Below, piece after piece: positions 38,299 to 45,877 of a stretch of DNA of 60,000 nt. Numbering within the stretch: the stretch's first letter is position 1; the number at the start of each line of letters is the position of its first letter. The position numbers and the translations under genes are program-made. The notes under the pieces are model-generated. The model was not told the origin of the DNA. It was given only the letters and a program-made list of their open reading frames with translations, and made no database searches. Origin of the DNA: Pseudomonas sp. ERMR1:02 (lineage in GTDB: Bacteria > Pseudomonadota > Gammaproteobacteria > Pseudomonadales > Pseudomonadaceae); contig NZ_NKJI01000029.1 in the NCBI RefSeq assembly GCF_002277815.1, positions 1 to 60,000 of the forward strand, in the 5' to 3' direction.

Positions 38299-39494
38299 TG
38301 GCTGACCTGCGTGGCTTCACGGCTAGTGATCGGAGCAGTTTCATTGCGAGGGATTTTTTTGCTGCGCTTGAGGGCGTTGGCCGTGGCAAGGGCGGTGCGC
38401 TTGGTCCAGATCAACAGGCCGCTCAGCACCATCATGCTCAGCAACAGGCCGAAGAAGAACCAGATTAACTTGATCCAGATCCCGCCGAAATCGCCGGTGT
38501 GCAACGGACGCATGGACTCGGTCACGAACTCCAGGCCCGAACGGTCAGAGAGCCGGCGCGTGGCGGCGATTTCGCCGGTGTACGGGTTGATATCGGCAGT
38601 CTGGTACATCAGCGGATACCAGCTACGCCCACCCACAGACAAGTAGCTGTAGGCGTTGGCTGGCATGCTGACAAAACTTTCGTCGAGGCCGGGGATGCGT
38701 TCCTTGGCTTGTTGGATCGCTACTTCCAGGCTGATCATCGGCGCTGGCGAGCCGTCGGCGGTAAGCGGCACGCTTTCGCGTGGGACTACGGCGGCGACCG
38801 GTGCGGTCGAAATGGAAATCTGGTTATCGAACATGAATGCCTGGATCAGGAACCAGGTGCTGGTGATGGAAATCACCGCGATGAACCAGATCGACCAGAT
38901 GCCGCTGAGTCGGTGGAAGTCGCCCCAGAAAATCCGCGCGCCATGGCGAATGCGCAGGGTCGGACGCAAGAAGCCTTTCCAGAAACGCTTGTATACCACC
39001 AGCCCGGTCACCAGCGAGGCGAGCATCGGCAAACTCAGGAACGACACCAGGTACCAGCCCCAGCTGTAGCCATTGGTGAACGGCACCAGCCACCAGCCGT
39101 GCAGGGCGCGAGTGAATGCCTGGAAGTTGAATTGCGGCGCGGGGCCCTGGATTTCGCCGGTGTACGGGTTGACGTACACCGTCACCGAACGGCCGTCGGG
39201 GTAGCTGACACTCACGTCCAGGGCAAAGTGCGACTCGTCGGGGCGGTTGATGCCCTCGACCAGCGTGTCGGGCTCGGCCTTTTTGATCGCCGCGACGATT
39301 TGGTCGTAGTTCAGGCGCGGTGCGTCGTCCGAGGGCTGGCTGGCGCGCATTTGCGGGTTGGCTAGCCAGACGATTTCCTGGCTGACCACCGCCAAGGTGC
39401 CTGTCACGCAGACGATCAGTACGAAAAACCAGATCGGTAGCGCCAGCCAGCTATGGACCAGAAACCAGATTTTGGAACGGGATTTCTTCGACAT
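38295..39494 (-). CDS. fpvG: Ferripyoverdine inner-membrane reductase FpvG (PepSY protein)
   Basis: PepSY-associated membrane protein of 399 residues with about four helices. In P. aeruginosa FpvG reduces ferric pyoverdine in the periplasm so that iron can be released and the siderophore recycled. Seen: N-terminal helix HSWLALPIWFFVLIVCVTGT, PepSY-like regions with HGWWLVPF and WGDFHRLSGIWSIWF (heme-ligand-like histidines), and a final helix near FGLLLSMMVLSGLLIWTKR. ATG 39494 is chosen (MSKKSRSK); the ORF runs 65 codons further upstream without homology. A weak PvdS-type box lies about 90 bases upstream. Confidence 0.9.
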   Translation of the reverse strand: MSKKSRSKIWFLVHSWLALPIWFFVLIVCVTGTLAVVSQEIVWLANPQMRASQPSDDAPRLNYDQIVAAIKKAEPDTLVEGINRPDESHFALDVSVSYPDGRSVTVYVNPYTGEIQGPAPQFNFQAFTRALHGWWLVPFTNGYSWGWYLVSFLSLPMLASLVTGLVVYKRFWKGFLRPTLRIRHGARIFWGDFHRLSGIWSIWFIAVISITSTWFLIQAFMFDNQISISTAPVAAVVPRESVPLTADGSPAPMISLEVAIQQAKERIPGLDESFVSMPANAYSYLSVGGRSWYPLMYQTADINPYTGEIAATRRLSDRSGLEFVTESMRPLHTGDFGGIWIKLIWFFFGLLLSMMVLSGLLIWTKRTALATANALKRSKKIPRNETAPITSREATQVSQ

Positions 39495-39581
39495 GATCAA
39501 GGGTCTTGTTTCGATGAGAAGGCTTCTACTACGGGCTTCGCAGCGATGAGGTCGATAAAAGTCAGGTCGTGGCTTTTGCCT

Positions 39582-39605
39582 ACGCGACTGGACTGCATCT
39601 ATATA
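39582..39605 (-). promoter_or_regulatory. Possible PvdS-type box before fpvG, one mismatch
   Basis: On the minus strand TATAT (39605-39601), 16 bases, then CGT (39584-39582). Spacing is exact; the middle base differs from TAAAT. It is about 90 bases upstream of the fpvG ATG. Position favours it, but one mismatch in an eight-base pattern can occur by chance. Confidence 0.4.
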
Positions 39606-39754
39606 GGACGGATGAGCATCGGAAATCCCGAAGGGCGATATGAAAGAAAATGTTTCGTGTTCCGCGAAGCCTGATCTTTCTTCGGGCAAGACAATGCCCG
39701 CAGGCCGTTGACGGCCCGCGTGATAGGAAGAGTCAGTTCAACGAGGCGCCGGGG

Positions 39755-39828
39755 TCAGCGCAGAAAATCCAGCACTTCGGCGAGGAGCAGTTCGGGCACT
39801 TCTTCGGCGATGTAATGGCCGGCGGGTA
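39755..39828 (-). pseudogene. 3' remnant of an alpha/beta-hydrolase gene
   Basis: About 24 codons read LPAGHYIAEEVPELLLAEVL then DFLR and stop. This is the C-terminal end of dehalogenase-like alpha/beta-hydrolases, including the catalytic His (GHY). No upstream part exists: the homology ends about 25 bases before a REP doublet (39853-39919). It is a deletion remnant; the REP may mark the breakpoint. The rest of the 450-base gap between fpvG and the VOC gene holds no other gene. Confidence 0.65.
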
Positions 39829-39852
39829 GTGCCCTCGGGGGCTGATGCCGCC

Positions 39853-39919
39853 TTCGCGGGCAAGCCTCGCTCCTACAGAACGAACGCGATCAACTGTAGG
39901 AGCGAGGCTTGCCCGCGAA
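39853..39919. repeat. REP doublet
   Basis: TTCGCGGGCAAGCCTCGCTC and its complement with a short loop of about 20 bases. It lies between the hydrolase remnant and the VOC gene stop. Confidence 0.9.
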
Positions 39920-39943
39920 GAGGCCCTGACAGGCACTAAGATC

Positions 39944-40402
39944 TTAACCTTGCTGAAATAACTCCTTCGCCCGCTGCTCGATCTGTTCCTGAGTCAGATC
40001 CTCCTTGCGCGTGGCCAAAAACCACAGATGGCCGTAGGGATCCTTCAAAGTCCCCGAACGGTCGCCATAAAACTGATCCTTGACCTGCGACACCACGATG
40101 CCACCGGCAGCAATCGCCTGTTTATAAGACTTGTCCACATCGGTCACATACAAATGCAGACCCACGGACGGCGATTGGTCCGGATTGCTCAACGGCCCTT
40201 GATCGCACGGCGTGCCAAGCATGATCGGGCAGTCGCCGATGCGCAGTTCGGCGTGGCCGATACCGCCGTCGGGCATGGCCAGGCGCATGACTTCGATGGC
40301 GCCGAAGGCTTTTTTATAGAAATCGATGGCTTCAGCTGCTTTTGCGATGCCCAGGTACGGGGTAATGCTGTGATAACCCTCTGGAATGGGTTTGACGCTC
40401 AT
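39944..40402 (-). CDS. VOC-family (glyoxalase/PhnB-like) protein
   Basis: Protein of 152 residues of the vicinal-oxygen-chelate fold, with paired beta-alpha-beta modules: SITPYLGIAKAAEAIDFYKK, HAELRIGDCPIMLG, GLHLYVTDVDKSY and the C-terminal DPYGHLWFLATRKEDLT. ATG 40402 is used because GGGAG lies 7 bases before it; 17 further upstream codons are open but unlikely. Close relatives are annotated as PhnB-like or glyoxalase/bleomycin-resistance-like proteins of unknown substrate. Confidence 0.82.
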   Translation of the reverse strand: MSVKPIPEGYHSITPYLGIAKAAEAIDFYKKAFGAIEVMRLAMPDGGIGHAELRIGDCPIMLGTPCDQGPLSNPDQSPSVGLHLYVTDVDKSYKQAIAAGGIVVSQVKDQFYGDRSGTLKDPYGHLWFLATRKEDLTQEQIEQRAKELFQQG

Positions 40403-40453
40403 GGTGGTTCTCCCTGTTGTTGTGAATTCGCTGCCTTGGAGCAGAACAAACAA

Positions 40454-40530
40454 GTGTAGGAGCTGCCGAAGGCTGCGATCTCTTGAATTTGACTTTCAGC
40501 ATGTTTCAAAAAAGATCGCAGCCGGCGACA
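40454..40530. repeat. REP-like inverted repeat, GGCTGCGATCT variant
   Basis: GTGTAGGAGCTGCCGAAGGC, then GCTGCGATCT, is mirrored by AAAGATCGCAGCC at 40512-40525. It belongs to a second REP subfamily based on GGCTGCGATC, which is not seen as a full unit elsewhere in the window. Confidence 0.7.
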
Positions 40531-40575
40531 GGCGTGACCCGTGCACCAGCGCCATTGTTCAGCCATCAACAGCGA

Positions 40576-40589
40576 AGCAACAGATTGCT
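40576..40589. promoter_or_regulatory. Possible SfnR enhancer site upstream of sfnB
   Basis: AGCAA-CAGA-TTGCT is a perfect inverted repeat about 70 bases upstream of the -24/-12 promoter. That is a usual distance for a sigma-54 activator. The SfnR consensus is not known to me, so this rests on symmetry and place. Confidence 0.35.
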
Positions 40590-40654
40590 CCGCTTTGTCA
40601 TCTAAAAGCCCACGATATCGCCCTGAAACGTCCGAAAACACAGGCTCACACAGT

Positions 40655-40671
40655 TAGGCACAGAAGCTGCA
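40655..40671 (+). promoter_or_regulatory. Sigma-54 (-24/-12) promoter candidate of sfnB
   Basis: TAGGCACAGAAGCTGCA has GG at 40657-40658, exactly ten bases, then GC at 40669-40670, and retains the GGCAC of the -24 element. It lies 35 bases before the sfnB ATG. The sigma-54 activator gene sfnR is 5 kb downstream. Confidence 0.6.
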
Positions 40672-40705
40672 AGACCAGCGATAAACACCTTGTCGAGAGT
40701 CTTGT

Positions 40706-41929
40706 ATGTCTGCCTTGTCCAACTCAGCCGTCTATCCGATCAACCCGCCGGCCGCCCACCGCATCGCCGACGAAGCCGAAGCGCTGCGAGTAGCCGAGCA
40801 CGTCGCCGCGATCCTCCTGGAGCAGGACGCCGAGCGCGACCGCACCCGCCAGGTGCCCGCCGAGATCGTCGACCTGTATTCCAACAGTGGCCTGTGGGGC
40901 ATCACCGTACCGAAAGAATTCGGCGGCGCGCAGGTGTCCTGCGCGGTGCTGGCGCAGGTGATCGCGATCATCTCGGCGGCCGATCCGTCCCTGGGGCAGA
41001 TCCCGCAAAACCACTATTGCCTGCTGGAAGACATTCGCCTGCAAGGCACGCCGGAGCAACAGGCGCGTTTCTTCGCACTGGCGCTGCAAGGTCATCGTTT
41101 TGCCAACGCCTTGTCGGAAACCGGCGGCAAAAACGTGCAGGACATTCAGGCGACCATCCGCCGTTACGGCGACGGTCATCTGATTAACGGGCGTAAGGGT
41201 TACTGCACCGGTTCTCTCTACGCTCACTGGCTGGCGGTGCTGGCGCTGGATGAAGAGCAAAAGGGCCAACTGGCTTTCGTTGAGCGCGGCACAAATGGAC
41301 TGGTGATCGTCGACGACTGGGACAGCATCGGTCAGCGCACCACGTCCAGCGGCACGGTGTTGGCCAAAGATCTGCACGTCCCGGCCTTCAACCTGTTCCC
41401 GACGCATCGTTCCTATGAAAACCCGACTCTGGCCGGCCCGTTCGCCCAGTTGACCACCGCCGCCATCGATGCAGGCATCGCCCGCGCCGCCCTGCGTGAC
41501 ACCATCGCGTTCGTCCAGCAATTCGCCCGGCCATGGATCGACGCGGGCGTGGAAAAGGCTAGCGAAGACCCGCTGACCATCATTCAGGTCGGTCGCCTGG
41601 AGATTCGCCTTGAGGCGGCCGAAGCCTTGCTGGAACGGGCCGGTCGCGCGCTGGATGCGGCACGCCCGGCCCCTGATGAAGACAACGTGGCCCGCGCCTC
41701 CCTGGCCGTGGCCAAAGCAAAGGTGCTGACCACCGAAATCGCCATCGAAGCGACCAACAAACTGTTCGAACTGGGCGGCACTCGCTCGACCCTGAAGCAG
41801 CACAACTTCGACCGCCACTGGCGCAATGCGCGGGTGCATACCCTGCATGACCCGGTGCGCTGGAAGTATCACGTGGTCGGTAACTGGCTGCTCAACGGCG
41901 TGAAACCGCCACGCCACGATTGGTCGTGA
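40706..41929 (+). CDS. sfnB: SfnB-family sulfur-acquisition flavoprotein (acyl-CoA dehydrogenase-like)
   Basis: Flavoprotein of 407 residues from the acyl-CoA dehydrogenase/DszC-like superfamily, the branch used in sulfur scavenging (SfnB). Seen: LWGITVPKEFGGAQVSCAVL, FANALSETGGKNVQDIQATI, DDWDSIGQRTTSSGTV and, near the end, GTRSTLKQHNFDRHWRNARV, the family's C-terminal signature. It is preceded by a sigma-54 promoter candidate and overlaps or abuts metI. Role in dimethyl-sulfone or sulfonate use is inferred from family and neighbours; the exact substrate is open. Confidence 0.85.
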   Translation: MSALSNSAVYPINPPAAHRIADEAEALRVAEHVAAILLEQDAERDRTRQVPAEIVDLYSNSGLWGITVPKEFGGAQVSCAVLAQVIAIISAADPSLGQIPQNHYCLLEDIRLQGTPEQQARFFALALQGHRFANALSETGGKNVQDIQATIRRYGDGHLINGRKGYCTGSLYAHWLAVLALDEEQKGQLAFVERGTNGLVIVDDWDSIGQRTTSSGTVLAKDLHVPAFNLFPTHRSYENPTLAGPFAQLTTAAIDAGIARAALRDTIAFVQQFARPWIDAGVEKASEDPLTIIQVGRLEIRLEAAEALLERAGRALDAARPAPDEDNVARASLAVAKAKVLTTEIAIEATNKLFELGGTRSTLKQHNFDRHWRNARVHTLHDPVRWKYHVVGNWLLNGVKPPRHDWS

Positions 41930-41931
41930 TC

Positions 41932-42597
41932 ATGGCCGAATTGTTCAAGAACATTTATTGGGCCGACATCGGCCAGGCCTGTCTCGACACCCTGAGCATG
42001 CTCGGCGCGGCGCTCGGTTTTACCGTGCTGCTGGGGCTGCCGCTGGGGGTTCTGTTGTTCCTCACCGGCAAGCGCCAGTTGCATGAGGCCGTCGGGGTTT
42101 ATCGGGTGTTGTCGGTGATCGTGAACATGCTGCGTTCGCTGCCGTTCATCATTTTGCTGATCGTGCTGATTCCCCTGACCACCTTGCTGGTGGGCACCTC
42201 GCTCGGTGTGCCGGGCACCATTCCGCCGCTGGTGGTGGGATGCACGCCGTTCTTCGCGCGACTGGTGGAAACCGCATTGCGCGAAGTTGATCGCGGGGTA
42301 GTGGAAGCGACCCAGGCCATGGGCGCGAACACCTGGCAAATCATTCGCCACACCTTGCTGCCCGAAGCCCGAGGAGGGCTGTTGGCGGCGGTCACGGTGA
42401 CCGCGATCGTGCTGGTCGATTACACGGCGATGGCCGGGGTGATCGGTGGCGGCGGTCTGGGCGATTTGGCGATCCGCTATGGCTACCAGCGCTTCCAGAC
42501 CGACGTGATGGTAGTCACCGTGGTGCTGTTGCTGATCCTGGTCCAGGCCCTGCAAATGAGTGGCGACCGCTTGGTGGCGCGTTACAGCCATCGATAA
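41932..42597 (+). CDS. metI: Methionine-type ABC permease (MetI-like)
   Basis: Inner-membrane permease of 221 residues with five or six helices. The MetI/BPD-type loop EATQAMGANTWQIIRHTLLP (about 127-146) contacts an ATPase. ATG 41932 lies 2 bases after the sfnB stop; in-frame GTG or TTG codons just upstream are possible. metQ follows, but no metN-type ATPase is present anywhere in the window. The transporter must therefore borrow an ATPase from another locus, or be incomplete. Substrate is probably methionine or a related sulfur compound. Confidence 0.85.
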   Translation: MAELFKNIYWADIGQACLDTLSMLGAALGFTVLLGLPLGVLLFLTGKRQLHEAVGVYRVLSVIVNMLRSLPFIILLIVLIPLTTLLVGTSLGVPGTIPPLVVGCTPFFARLVETALREVDRGVVEATQAMGANTWQIIRHTLLPEARGGLLAAVTVTAIVLVDYTAMAGVIGGGGLGDLAIRYGYQRFQTDVMVVTVVLLLILVQALQMSGDRLVARYSHR

Positions 42598-42675
42598 CGA
42601 TTCGATTCAACAATCAAAAAACGCGGCCCCACGTCCACCCCACGACGGCCACTTGAAACTGCCTAGGAGCACAGT

Positions 42676-43446
42676 ATGAAAAAGACCCTGGCCATTCTGG
42701 CTGCCTTAGTTTCGTTGAGCGTTCACGCCAATGAAAAACTCACCGTTGGCGCCACCCCCGTGCCGCACGCGGAAATCCTCGAATTCGTCAAACCGACCCT
42801 GGCCAAGGAAGGGGTGGACCTGGACATCAAGGTTTTCACCGATTTCATCCAGCCCAACCAGCAGTTGGCCTTGAAGAACCTCGACGCCAACTATTATCAG
42901 TACCGGCCGTTTCTCGATGACTACAACAAGACCCGCCACACCAACCTGGTGCCGGTGGTCGGCGTGCACATCGAACCGTTTGGCGCTTACTCGACCAAGA
43001 TCAAAAACATTTCCGAGTTGAAGGACGGCGCCACTGTATCGATCCCCAACGACCCGGTGAACACCGGTCGCGCACTGGTGCTGCTGCATGAAGCCGGGCT
43101 GATCAAACTCAAGGACCCGAGCAATACTCTGGCGACACAACGGGACATCGCCGAAAACCCCAAACACCTGAAAATCCGTGAGCTGGAAGGTGCGTTGCTG
43201 GCGCGCTCGGTGAGCCAGGTCGACTTGGCGTTCGTGTTTGCCAACTACGCGCTGGAAGCGGGAATCGACACCAACAGTGCGTTGATCGTCGAGAAGGGCA
43301 AGAGCCTGTACATCGAGTTCCTGGTGGCCCGCCCGGACAACATCAACGACCCGGGCCTGCAGAAATTGGCCAAGGCGTTGAACTCCGATGAGGTTCGGCA
43401 GTTCATTTTGACCCGCTACAAAGGGCAGATCGCGCCGGGGTTCTGA
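42676..43446 (+). CDS. metQ: MetQ/NlpA-family substrate-binding protein
   Basis: Exported binding protein of 256 residues (signal peptide 1-18, ending VHA). Family motifs: GATPVPHAEILEFVKPTLAK, QPNQQLALKNLDANYYQYRP, ISIPNDPVNTGRALVLLHEA (with V for I at its start) and FVFANYALEAG. Most MetQ proteins are lipoproteins; this one lacks a lipobox cysteine and should be free in the periplasm. AGGAG lies 8 bases before ATG 42676. It closes the sfnB-metI-metQ unit, and an IS256 element begins about 30 bases later. Confidence 0.85.
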   Translation: MKKTLAILAALVSLSVHANEKLTVGATPVPHAEILEFVKPTLAKEGVDLDIKVFTDFIQPNQQLALKNLDANYYQYRPFLDDYNKTRHTNLVPVVGVHIEPFGAYSTKIKNISELKDGATVSIPNDPVNTGRALVLLHEAGLIKLKDPSNTLATQRDIAENPKHLKIRELEGALLARSVSQVDLAFVFANYALEAGIDTNSALIVEKGKSLYIEFLVARPDNINDPGLQKLAKALNSDEVRQFILTRYKGQIAPGF

Positions 43447-43477
43447 TTATTGGTTGACAGGGAGGACGCGTTCGCGG

Positions 43478-44846
43478 GAGTGTCAGATATTTTGTGTGCG
43501 GGCCGGTAACGGCCTGCCGTCAGGCAAGCCCTCATTTCACCAGTTTGACCTGGTAAATCGATCTCCATAAAGAATCGCAAATTGATTCATGGCTGTCTTC
43601 CAGTCGTGCGCCGCGCTGCCCCAATTGGCAGTGATGTTTTGCAGTGCCAGCCAATCAGCTTTGTTGCCGCATCGTCAGTCGGGAAGTGGCCTCTTGTCTT
43701 GATGATCTTGCGCAGCTGAGCATTGATGCTCTCGATGGCATTGGTGGTGTAGATCACTTTTCTGATGCCAGGCGGGAAGACGAAAAACGGGATGACTCGA
43801 TCCCAGGCGCGTCTCCAAGCGGCTACGACTGTGGGGTACTGCTTGCCCCAAGGCCCGGTTTCGAATGCGTCCAGCGCTTGCTCGGCAGCTTCTACATTAA
43901 GCGCTTGGTAAATCGGCTTGAGGGCTTTGGCCAATTCACGGCGCTTGTCCCAGGCGGCGTAATCAAGACTGTTGCGGATCAGATGCACAATGCAGGTCTG
44001 CAAGGTCGCTGTCGGATACACCGCGCTCAAGGCTTCTGGCATGCCTTTGAGGCCATCGGTCACCGCGATTAGCACATCTTCGACGCCTCGGGTTTTGAGG
44101 TCGTTGAAGACCTTCATCCAGAACTTGGCCCCCTCAGTGTTCTCAATCCAAATGCCCAAGATATCTCGGGTGCCGTCTGGCAGTACCCTAACGCCAGGTA
44201 AATGGCCTTGTTGCGAACCAGCCCTTCCTCACGGATTTTGACCCGCAGAGCATCGAAGAAAATCACCGGATACATCGGCTCAAGTGGGCGTTGCTGCCAG
44301 GCAGCAACTTCCTCTAAGACCGCGTCGGTGACCGAGCTGATGAAATCATGGGAAACGTCAGTCCCGTACTGCTCCGAAAGGAATGCCCGGATCTCGCGAA
44401 CGGTCATGCCACGGGCGTACATGGCAATGATCTTGTCATCGAAACCCGTAAAACGACGCTCGTGTTTGGGAATCAGGATCGGCGCAAAGCTGCCGTCGCG
44501 ATCCCTCGGGATGTCCAGCCGCAGCGGGCCATCGTCGGTCAACACGGTCTTGCCGCTTGTGCCGTTGCGCTGGTTACTCGTCTCTTCAGGGCGCTGTGCG
44601 CCCTGAAGATAGCCAAGGTGGTGACCCAGTTCGGCGCCAAGGGCTCGTTCAATCAGCGCCTTTTTGAACGCCATCGCGGCGTCCTGAATCGCCTCGGCGC
44701 TCATTGGACCTTTGACGAACTGATCAATCAGCTCCTTCGGGATCGAAGGAAGCTCGGGTTTGGCCTCCGAGGCCGTTTTCTTCTTGGTCGGCATACATGC
44801 TCCTTTTCAACATGTTATGCCCGAACACAAAATTTCTGACAGTCTC
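43478..44846. mobile_element. IS256-family insertion sequence, inserted at the edge of a REP pair
   Basis: Element of about 1.37 kb with terminal inverted repeats: GAGTGTCAGATATTTTGTGT from the left and GAGACTGTCAGAAATTTTGT from the right (left end lacks two bases). The 10 bases GCGTTCGCGG occur immediately outside both ends (43468-43477 and 44847-44856), a likely target duplication; TTCGCGG is the first part of the REP at 44850-44930. So it landed at a REP end. It carries one transposase gene with two frameshifts. Confidence 0.85.
43537..44794 (-). pseudogene. IS256-family transposase, two frameshifts
   Basis: DDE transposase (Transposase_mut family), repaired length about 419 residues. The N-terminal frame runs from ATG 44794 (MPTKKKTASEAKP) through QRNGTSGKTVLTDDGPLRLD and VIFFDALRVKIREEG. 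It is lost at the CCC at 44186-44188, where one more C gives LALGVLPDGTRDILGIWIEN. The second part has VTDGLKGMPEALSAVYPTAT and YTTNAIESINAQLRKI. It is lost again at AA 43653-43654, where one more A gives LIWLALQNITANWG and a stop at 43537. As sequenced it is inactive. Confidence 0.88.
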
Positions 44847-44849
44847 GCG

Positions 44850-44930
44850 TTCGCGGGCAAGCCTCGCTCCTACAGATTTGTGTAAGATTAAACAACACGC
44901 AATCCTGTGGGAGCGAGGCTTGCCCGCGAA
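44850..44930. repeat. REP doublet flanking the IS element
   Basis: TTCGCGGGCAAGCCTCGCTC and GAGCGAGGCTTGCCCGCGAA, about 35 bases apart. Its left edge overlaps the presumed target duplication of the IS. Confidence 0.9.
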
Positions 44931-44940
44931 TGCCGCACCA

Positions 44941-45407
44941 CTATTTCGGATCTGTCCCCGATTCCAGCAACTGCGCCCCGGCCCCTGTTCCCCCAACACA
45001 TCCCCAAAATTGCGCAACGGACACGCCTCCATCGACAAACACCCACAACCAATGCAGCCATTGAGCCTGTCGCGTAACAGGGTTAACTGCTGAATCCGAT
45101 CATCCAGATCGCGACTCCACTGCGCCGACAACACCTTCCAGTCCGCCGCCGTCGGTGCACGATTATCCGGCAGGGTTTTCAATGCCTCGCCAATTTCCAC
45201 CAACGGAATTCCCAGACGCTGGGCGACTTTGATCAACGCCACCCGCCGCAGCACCTCCCGCGGATAACGCCGCTGGTTGCCCTGATTGCGGTTGCTCTTG
45301 ATTAACCCCTTGGATTCATAGAAGTGCAGCGCCGTAACCGCCACGCCGCTGCGCGCCGCCAATTGGCCTACGGTGAGTTCTTTATGCAGGTTTTCCGAGG
45401 TGATCAT
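44941..45407 (-). pseudogene. soxR: Redox-sensing regulator SoxR, one frameshift near the 3' end
   Basis: MerR-family iron-sulfur regulator that senses redox-cycling compounds. DNA-binding domain LTVGQLAARSGVAVTALHFY at residues 11-30, followed by ESKGLIKSNRNQGNQRRY. The [2Fe-2S] ligands are in CIGCGCLSMEAC (CX2CXCX5C, about 119-130). All functional parts are intact. After GEQGPG the frame is lost at the CCCC at 44976-44979; one more C gives AQLLESGTDPK and stop at 44941, 155 residues, the usual SoxR length. As sequenced it reads on for about 80 codons through the REP and into the IS, ending in transposase sequence. Confidence 0.87.
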
Positions 45408-45421
45408 TTAAAAATTGCCCC

Positions 45422-45452
45422 TTGACCTCTACTTAACTAGAGGTTTTAACCT
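45422..45452 (+). promoter_or_regulatory. SoxR box in a promoter with overlong spacer
   Basis: CCTCTA-CTTAAC-TAGAGG (45426-45443) is a perfect inverted repeat matching the known SoxR box. It lies between TTGACC (-35, 45422-45427) and TAACCT (-10, 45447-45452), 19 bases apart, the long spacing typical of MerR-family activation. It faces the monooxygenase gene. Confidence 0.85.
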
Positions 45453-45501
45453 GCACACCTTCGGATCGCAAGATCCGTCTTACAGGTAGTGGGGACTATT
45501 C

Positions 45502-45867
45502 ATGCAAGTGCCAGAGAAAAATCGCAGCTTCACTCAGTTGATCGAATTCGAGATCGAACCCCATCAGCAACCGGCACTGGTGTCGGCGCTATCGCAGCAG
45601 ACCGAACGTTTGGCCCAGCATTACAGCGGTTTTCTGAGTGCGAGCATCCAGGCCAGCGACGACGGCCGGCGGGTGCTCAATTATTTGCAATGGCAAACCC
45701 GCGAGGCCGGGGAAGCCGCATTTCAGAGCTTTGAAAGCGGCGAACTGGATTTCTGGCAGTTGATCCGTGCCCACCAGGCGAAAACCGTGACCTTTGGCTC
45801 GTTCCAGGTGTTGCACAGCCTTGAACGCAGCCATGACCACGCGCTGCATTGCAATCTGGTGCAGTAA
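45502..45867 (+). CDS. Antibiotic-biosynthesis-monooxygenase-fold protein, SoxR target (PA2274-like)
   Basis: Small protein of 121 residues with the ABM dimeric alpha/beta-barrel fold (FTQLIEFEIEPHQQPALVSA, HYSGFLSASIQASDDGRRVL, NYLQWQTREAGEAAF). It is divergent from soxR with a clear SoxR box between them. PA2274, in the same position in P. aeruginosa, is a SoxR-regulon member induced by phenazines. A quinol or phenazine monooxygenase role is possible but unproved. Confidence 0.83.
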   Translation: MQVPEKNRSFTQLIEFEIEPHQQPALVSALSQQTERLAQHYSGFLSASIQASDDGRRVLNYLQWQTREAGEAAFQSFESGELDFWQLIRAHQAKTVTFGSFQVLHSLERSHDHALHCNLVQ

Positions 45868-45877
45868 AGGCAAGCGC

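Noticed and set aside
40724..41917. 397-residue minus-strand frame opposite sfnB
   Set aside because: Shadow of sfnB; the plus-strand protein has clear family motifs.
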